A stretch of 64,000 bases of DNA from JBNKVT01 sp050299335 (lineage in GTDB: Bacteria > Pseudomonadota > Alphaproteobacteria > Rhodobacterales > Rhodobacteraceae), in assembly GCA_050299335.1 (NCBI GenBank), contig JBNKVT010000014.1, positions 124,001-188,000 of the forward strand, given 5' to 3'. Under the pieces are notes generated by a model that saw nothing but the letters and a program-made list of their open reading frames with translations, was not told the origin of the DNA and did not search any database. Numbering within the stretch: the first letter of the stretch is position 1; each line of letters begins with the position of its first letter. Position numbers and translations under genes: made by a program. This document shows positions 59,352 to 64,000 of this stretch, one piece after another.

Positions 59352-60520
59352 AGCCGGTCCTCCACGCCGTCGCCACGCTCTTGATAGGCCTATGCACGCT
59401 CGCTCAGCCCACGCGTGCAGATCAATCCGATCTTCACGAAGAGCTTCAGGACCTGCTCGATACCTTTCAGATGCGCTACGGTTTCCCGGGGGCGACAGTT
59501 GCCTATGCAAGGGAGGACGGCGTGGTCGAGACGCTTGCCGTCGGGTTCGCGGATGTCGAAAAAGGCATCCCGATGACCCCCGAAAGCAGGATGTTGGCGG
59601 CAAGCATCGGCAAGTCGGTCTGGGGCGCGCTGGTGCTTTCGCTCGAAGCGGAAGGGGTGCTCAATCGATCCGATCCCGTGTCCGATTATCTCGGCGACCT
59701 TCCGTGGTTTGATCGGGTTCCGAATGCCGGTGAGATGACGGTTGGTCAGCTTCTCACCCATAGCGCGGGCCTGCCGGACCATGTGCATATGGACAACGTT
59801 GCCCATGCGCTGATCGCCTTGGGGAATGAGGACCGGTTCGATCCTGCCGATCTGGTATCGTTTATCCTGGATGAGCCGCCGCTCTTCGAGGCCGGATCGG
59901 ACTGGGCCTACACGGATACCGGGTATCTGCTACTTGGAATGGTGCTGGAGTCAGCAACAGGCCGGGACGTTTTCGACCTCGCACGAGAACGCCTGTTAGG
60001 ACCGCTTGAACTGACAGCGACTATCCCTTCCGACGCGCCAGAGATCGAAGGCCTGGCCGTGGGCTATACTGCCAAGGACAATCCTTTTGGTCTCGCACCA
60101 CGCACGATGGACGACAGCGGCAGCCTTGTCTGGAACCCCGTTGTCGAATGGACCGGTGGTGGGTTCGCGTCGACATCGGCAGACCTTGCGAGGTGGGGTC
60201 ACGCGCTGTTCACAGGCGACGCGATGGATGCAGAGTACCTGGACCAGCTGCTAGACGGCGTTCCCATCCATCCTGATGCAGCTGGTGTGCTCTATGGAAG
60301 CGGGATTGCGATCTATGAGGATACACCCCACGGCCTGGTTTATGGTCATGGCGGTTGGATACCCGGCTATGTATCGAGCCTGAGGCACTACGCCGATCAT
60401 GGGCTGACCATCGCCTTCCAGATCAATACCGATGCGGGTGTGGTGGACGACAGTACAGACCTCGTTCCAGCTTTTGAAGCTGCACTGGCCGAGCTGCTGG
60501 TTGGACCGGCGACAAATTAG
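59348..60520 (+). CDS. Secreted serine hydrolase, beta-lactamase/DD-peptidase fold
   Basis: A 390-residue exported protein (signal peptide about residues 1-24, ending TRA-D). It has the serine beta-lactamase/class C-like fold: SxxK as S86-I-G-K89 in LAASIGKSVWG, the second motif Y-x-D/N-x-G in WAYTDTGYLLLG, and HGGWIPGY in place of KTG (the HxG type of esterases and DD-peptidases). Substrates in this family range from peptidoglycan peptides to esters, so the activity is not decided. Its start overlaps the CPBP protease stop, implying coupled expression. Confidence 0.9.
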   Translation: MKPVLHAVATLLIGLCTLAQPTRADQSDLHEELQDLLDTFQMRYGFPGATVAYAREDGVVETLAVGFADVEKGIPMTPESRMLAASIGKSVWGALVLSLEAEGVLNRSDPVSDYLGDLPWFDRVPNAGEMTVGQLLTHSAGLPDHVHMDNVAHALIALGNEDRFDPADLVSFILDEPPLFEAGSDWAYTDTGYLLLGMVLESATGRDVFDLARERLLGPLELTATIPSDAPEIEGLAVGYTAKDNPFGLAPRTMDDSGSLVWNPVVEWTGGGFASTSADLARWGHALFTGDAMDAEYLDQLLDGVPIHPDAAGVLYGSGIAIYEDTPHGLVYGHGGWIPGYVSSLRHYADHGLTIAFQINTDAGVVDDSTDLVPAFEAALAELLVGPATN

Positions 60521-60637
60521 AAAAGTTCACAGAACTTGATACCGCCGAACATAAGCAGACCTTAGTCAAAACCACGAACGGCAGCTTCGTCCGCGGAGCA
60601 GATCTACATAACTTGCGAAAATGCCCATATCCTTTGG

Positions 60638-61264
60638 CTACTCGAAAGCACTTAGAACCAACCCCGCCGCAATCGCCCACATCACCAGACCGATGCCGAT
60701 ATCCAGCACCTGCCAGGTGCGCGGGGTGCGCATGACCGGAGCGAGGAGGCGGCTGCCGTAGCCGAGCGCAAAGAAAAAGGCGAAGGAGGCGAGGACGGCG
60801 CCGGTGCCGAAGGCGGTCTTGGCGGGGAGCTCGGGGTATTGGGCCGAGATCGAGCCGATCAGCGCAAATGTGTCGAGATAGACATGGGGGTTCAGCCAGG
60901 TCAGGGCGAGGCAGGTGGCGATGGTGGGCGCGAGGGGGGCCGGTTCTCCTGTCGCGGCCAGTGCGCTGGACCCCTGGAAGGCGGCGCGCAGGCGCAGGGC
61001 GCCGTAGGCGATCAGGAAGGCGGCTCCGGCCAGCAGCATGGCGAGGGTCAGGGACGGCCAGGCGGCGGCGAGGGCGCCGAAACCGGCGACACCGGCGGTG
61101 ATGAGGATGGCGTCCGACAGGCCGCAGGTCAGGCAGACCGCGAAGACATGGGCCCGCATCAGCCCCTGGCGCAGCACGAAGGCGTTCTGGGCGCCGATGG
61201 CGAGAATCAGCGAAAACGAGGTGATGAAACCGAAGCCGAAGGCTCCGCTCAGGCTGGTGCTCAT
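60638..61264 (-). CDS. LysE/ArgO-type amino acid exporter
   Basis: A 208-residue membrane protein with about six segments. The LysE-family signature is ILAIGAQNAFVLRQGLMRAH in the first part and TWLNPHVYLDTFALIGSISA in the second, both very close to ArgO (YggA), which exports arginine. It probably exports basic amino acids. The start overlaps the stop of the DUF502 gene by four bases (ATGA), so it is the second gene of that operon. Confidence 0.9.
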   Translation of the reverse strand: MSTSLSGAFGFGFITSFSLILAIGAQNAFVLRQGLMRAHVFAVCLTCGLSDAILITAGVAGFGALAAAWPSLTLAMLLAGAAFLIAYGALRLRAAFQGSSALAATGEPAPLAPTIATCLALTWLNPHVYLDTFALIGSISAQYPELPAKTAFGTGAVLASFAFFFALGYGSRLLAPVMRTPRTWQVLDIGIGLVMWAIAAGLVLSAFE

Positions 61265-61980
61265 GCGGCCGGGGCGGGGGCGGGTTTGCGGCCTGCGGCG
61301 ATCTCGGCTGCTGTCGGCGGGACGACGAGACCGGCGGAGATGACCAGCTTGGCCGCCTCCTCGACGCTCATATCGAGAATGACAACCTCGGCGCGGGGGA
61401 CGAACAGAAGAAAACCGGAGGTGGGGTTGGGGGTGGTCGGCAGGAAGACCGACAGGATTTCGCCCCGGTCCAGCTTTTCAGGGATTTCGCCGCTGGCGGG
61501 CGTCGAGATAAAGGCGATGGCCCAGATGCCCTTGCGGGGGTATTCGATCATGCAGGCCTGCTGGAAATTGGCACCGGATTGCGACAGCAGCGTCTCGACG
61601 ATCTGTTTGACGCCGTTGTAGATCGACCGGACGATGGGCATGCGCGACAGGATGGTCTCGCCCAGTTTCACCAACTGACGCCCGAACAGGCCCTTGGTCA
61701 GTGCCCCGACCCCGGCGGTGAACAGCACGAAAATGACGACCCCGTAACCGGCGATATCGACGCCGATATAGGTGGAGGGGTTGTAGATCGCAGGGACCAG
61801 CGGCACGACCTTGGAATCGATGAAGCGGATGAAGGTCCACACGACCCAGATGGTCAGCGAGATCGGGGCGACGATGACCAGCCCGGTCAGGAAATTGTTA
61901 CGGGTGCGCTGGAAGATACCGGCTTTCTTCGGTTTCTTCGGCCTCGGCGCGGCTTTGCGCGGGGCGGGTTTCTTGGCCAT
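61261..61980 (-). CDS. DUF502 membrane protein
   Basis: A 239-residue protein with a basic, Ala/Pro/Lys-rich N-terminus, two membrane segments (about 28-50, LTGLVIVAPISLTIWVVW, and 73-95, IAGYGVVIFVLFTAGVGALT), and a cytoplasmic domain with IVRSIYNGVKQIVETLLSQS, the DUF502 hallmark. DUF502 proteins are widespread; plant relatives (COV) affect vascular patterning and bacterial function is unknown. First gene of the pair with the ArgO-like exporter. Confidence 0.93.
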   Translation of the reverse strand: MAKKPAPRKAAPRPKKPKKAGIFQRTRNNFLTGLVIVAPISLTIWVVWTFIRFIDSKVVPLVPAIYNPSTYIGVDIAGYGVVIFVLFTAGVGALTKGLFGRQLVKLGETILSRMPIVRSIYNGVKQIVETLLSQSGANFQQACMIEYPRKGIWAIAFISTPASGEIPEKLDRGEILSVFLPTTPNPTSGFLLFVPRAEVVILDMSVEEAAKLVISAGLVVPPTAAEIAAGRKPAPAPAA

Positions 61981-62038
61981 CTGCTCGCTTCCTCATGTCC
62001 CGGCTCCCTAGATAGGGGGCATTGCGCAATCGGGCAAG

Positions 62039-62950
62039 TCAGGCGGCGGCGAGGGCTCGGGCGATGCGGGCGGCGAGGGCGGCGTTGTTCTTTACGAGGG
62101 CAATATTGGCGGTCAGTGACGCGCCATTGGTCAGCTCGAAGATGCGCTGCAGGAGGAACGGGGTGACCTCCTTGGCGGCGATGCCCTTTGCATCGGCTTC
62201 GGCGAGGGCTTGGGCGATATGGGGGGCGAGGGTCTCGGCGGGGATTTGGTCGGCCGCCGGGATCGGGTTGGCGATCAGTTGGCCGCCCTTGAGGCCGAGA
62301 GACTGGCGGATGCGGAAGGCGTTGGCGATGGCTTCCGGGCTGTCGAGGCGCAGGGGGGCGGGCAGGCCGGAGGAGCGGGACCAGAAGGCGGGGAATTCTC
62401 TCTGGCCGAAGGCGATGACGGGGACGCCGAGGGTTTCGAGAGTTTCGAGGGTTTTCGGGATGTCGAGGATGGCCTTGGCTCCGGCGGCGATGACGTTGAC
62501 CGGGGTGAGGGCGAATTCGCCCAGGTCGGCGGAGATGTCGAAGGAAGTTTCGGCGCCGCGATGGACGCCGCCGATGCCGCCGGTGGCGAAGGTTTCGATA
62601 CCGCCCAGATGGGCGCAGATCATGGTGGCGGCGACGGTGGTCGCCCCGGTGGCCTTGTCGGCAAGGGCGACGGCGAGGTCGGCACGGGAAACCTTGCGTA
62701 CGTCCCTGGCCTCGGCGAGGGCTGCAAGTTCAGGGTCGTCGAGGCCGATGCGGATGGTGCCGTCGATCAGGGCGATGGTGGCGGGGATGGCGCCGTTCTC
62801 GCGGACCACGGCCTCGACCTCGCGGGCGGTGTCGAGGTTCTGGGGGAACGGCATGCCATGGGTGATGATGGTGCTTTCGAGTGCGACGAGGGGTGCGCCG
62901 TCGAGTTTGGCGCTGGCGACCTCGTCGGAGAAGGCAAGGGGCAGGGGCAT
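62039..62950 (-). CDS. psuG: Pseudouridine-5'-phosphate glycosidase
   Basis: A 303-residue lyase that splits pseudouridine 5'-phosphate into uracil and ribose 5-phosphate. Diagnostic blocks are VALESTIITHGMPFPQNLDT (active-site region), ATVAATMICAHLGGIETFAT (with GGIGGVHRG following) and PVIAFGQREFPAFWSRSSG. It shares one base with the stop of psuK upstream, so kinase and glycosidase are made together, the standard pathway pair. Confidence 0.95.
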   Translation of the reverse strand: MPLPLAFSDEVASAKLDGAPLVALESTIITHGMPFPQNLDTAREVEAVVRENGAIPATIALIDGTIRIGLDDPELAALAEARDVRKVSRADLAVALADKATGATTVAATMICAHLGGIETFATGGIGGVHRGAETSFDISADLGEFALTPVNVIAAGAKAILDIPKTLETLETLGVPVIAFGQREFPAFWSRSSGLPAPLRLDSPEAIANAFRIRQSLGLKGGQLIANPIPAADQIPAETLAPHIAQALAEADAKGIAAKEVTPFLLQRIFELTNGASLTANIALVKNNAALAARIARALAAA

Positions 62951-63846
62951 CAGACGGGCTCGCGGGAAATGTGGGTGGCGGCGACTTCGAGGGCGGCGTC
63001 AAGCGCAAGCTGGCCGAAGAGGCCAGCGTTTTCCGCCGCGATATGCCCGGCCATGAAGGCGTCGCCGGCACCGGTGGTGCTGCGGGTCTCGACGGTCGGA
63101 GGGATGGCGGAGATCAGGCCTTCGGGGCCGGCCAGCGCGCATGGACGGGGGCCGTCGGTGACCACGGCGCGGGTGGCACCGAGGCCCAGGAGGCCGTCGG
63201 CAGCCTCGGTGGCGGTTGGAAAGGCCATCTGGCAGAGGATCTCGGCCTCGGTGCGGTTGACATAGATGGTGCCGCCCTCGGCCATCAGCGCCCGTTTCAG
63301 CCTCTCGGCCTTGCCGGGCGAGGCGGGGACGAAGGCGAGGTGGGCGGCACGGAACATGTCATGCCCGGCCAGCGCGGTGAGAACCGCCCCTGGCAGATTG
63401 CCGTCGATGACGACGGTGCCGGTCCAGGGGGTCGCGGGCCCGGCGAGGCGGCCGTCGCGCAAGGGGGCGAGGATGGCGTCCCCGGCGGCTTCGAGCGCGG
63501 CGCAGTCGGCGACGGCGGCGAAGACGGCTCCGTCGGGCTGTTCGATGGCGAGGTAGCTGTCGGTGGGGGCGGGGCCCCGATGCAGCCAGGCGCAGTCGAC
63601 CCCGGCACCGAGGATGATCTCGACCAGACGGTCTCCGGGATCGTCGGTTCCTATGGTCGACAGGATGGCAGAGCGCTGCCCGGCACGGACAAGCGCCATG
63701 GCGACATTCAGCGCCACGCCGCCGGGCTGCCATGCGATGCGGCCGGGAAGGTCGTTGCCTTCGGCGATAGGGCTGCCGGCGCAAGCGATGATGTCCCAAA
63801 GGGCGGAGCCGATACAGAGGATGGGTTGACGTTCCATGGGGCGCAC
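62950..63846 (-). CDS. psuK: Pseudouridine kinase, PfkB family
   Basis: A 298-residue PfkB/ribokinase-family kinase: ILCIGSALWDIIACAGSPIA at the start, GRIAWQPGGVALNVAMALVR (substrate site), NRTEAEILCQMAFPT and TRSTTGAGDAFMAGHIAA with the catalytic Asp. Its neighbour psuG defines the substrate as pseudouridine. Together they recycle pseudouridine from RNA breakdown. The start at 63846 is the natural one. Confidence 0.93.
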   Translation of the reverse strand: MRPMERQPILCIGSALWDIIACAGSPIAEGNDLPGRIAWQPGGVALNVAMALVRAGQRSAILSTIGTDDPGDRLVEIILGAGVDCAWLHRGPAPTDSYLAIEQPDGAVFAAVADCAALEAAGDAILAPLRDGRLAGPATPWTGTVVIDGNLPGAVLTALAGHDMFRAAHLAFVPASPGKAERLKRALMAEGGTIYVNRTEAEILCQMAFPTATEAADGLLGLGATRAVVTDGPRPCALAGPEGLISAIPPTVETRSTTGAGDAFMAGHIAAENAGLFGQLALDAALEVAATHISREPV

Positions 63847-63964
63847 TGATGGCGGAAGCCGTGCGCGAGGTCAATCGGGCGTGCGCGGGCCTGGCGCGGT
63901 CCTTGCCTCAGGCCGGTTTCTCCGCACGGTCAGTGACGATACAGGTGCATCAGCCCGGACCTGC

Positions 63965-63983
63965 CCGGACCGGAAGGGTCCGG
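63965..63983 (-). terminator. Hairpin near the right edge, possible terminator
   Basis: CCGGACC-GGAAG-GGTCCGG is a perfect 7-bp stem. If a minus-strand gene from beyond the edge ends at the TGA at 63989-63991 (the window edge reads SVD-stop in that frame), this hairpin would be its terminator. The gene itself is not visible. Confidence 0.4.
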
Positions 63984-64000
63984 CGTGGTCAGTCCACCGA

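Overview
The window is chromosomal DNA from a high-GC alphaproteobacterium, almost certainly a member of the Rhodobacteraceae/Roseobacteraceae (Rhodobacterales). The main reasons are a Rhodobacter-type gene transfer agent (GTA) head cluster, a B12-dependent class II ribonucleotide reductase (NrdJ), a pyruvate dehydrogenase operon whose E1-beta carries its own lipoyl domain, and a 306-residue MetF-type protein with a GTG start. I infer a chromosome because many of the genes are single-copy housekeeping genes (guaB, fabI, fabF, acpP, pdhABC, cysE, pdxH, ppx, rlmE).

Region 1 (1-10.8 kb) is the most unusual. Two secreted caspase-fold proteins flank yebC. They are followed by two coiled-coil lipoproteins, an 809-residue protein that looks like a fusion of a DotU/TssL-type cytoplasmic domain to the periplasmic part of IcmF/TssM, a membrane-anchored M15 peptidoglycan peptidase, a PP2C phosphatase, a secreted OmpA-domain protein and a secreted protein with two acidic repeats. 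No type VI sheath, tube or baseplate gene is present, so this looks like an orphan, reduced envelope complex related to the T6SS membrane complex. It is my best candidate for an undescribed system.

Region 2 (10.8-33 kb) is mostly core metabolism: a YbdK-type ligase, MetF, Ppx, RlmE, NrdJ, GuaB, Gpt, FabI, PdxH, a double cold-shock protein, a DUF192 protein, tRNA-Pro, PfkB, AcpP, FabF and MltG. It is interrupted by an AT-richer patch at 20.2-21.7 kb with small unknown genes, and by an IS481-type transposase remnant beside the tRNA. Several families of non-coding interspersed repeats lie in the spacers.

Region 3 (33.1-41.0 kb) is a GTA cluster in which the head genes (g1, terminase, portal, g3.5, protease, capsid, connector, head closure) are present. 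The closure gene is fused in frame to what looks like the extreme C-terminus of the g15 tail protein, so the genes for the whole tail appear to have been deleted.

Region 4 (41-49.3 kb) carries DksA-like, CysE, PPK2 and 2OG-Fe(II)-oxygenase-like genes, the pdhA-VOC-pdhB-pdhC operon and a lipoprotein with a possible Cys-His-Asp triad.

Region 5 (49.5-60.5 kb) is accessory. It holds an XRE regulator, a compact operon of two GNAT-like proteins, a degenerate isochorismatase-fold protein and a 59-residue ORF, a LysR-MFS pair, a tungstate-type ABC transporter (TupBCA order), a DUF1127 protein, and a TetR-CPBP protease-serine hydrolase module with a clear operator. Region 6 (60.6-64 kb) has an ArgO-like exporter, a DUF502 protein and the psuK-psuG pseudouridine degradation pair.
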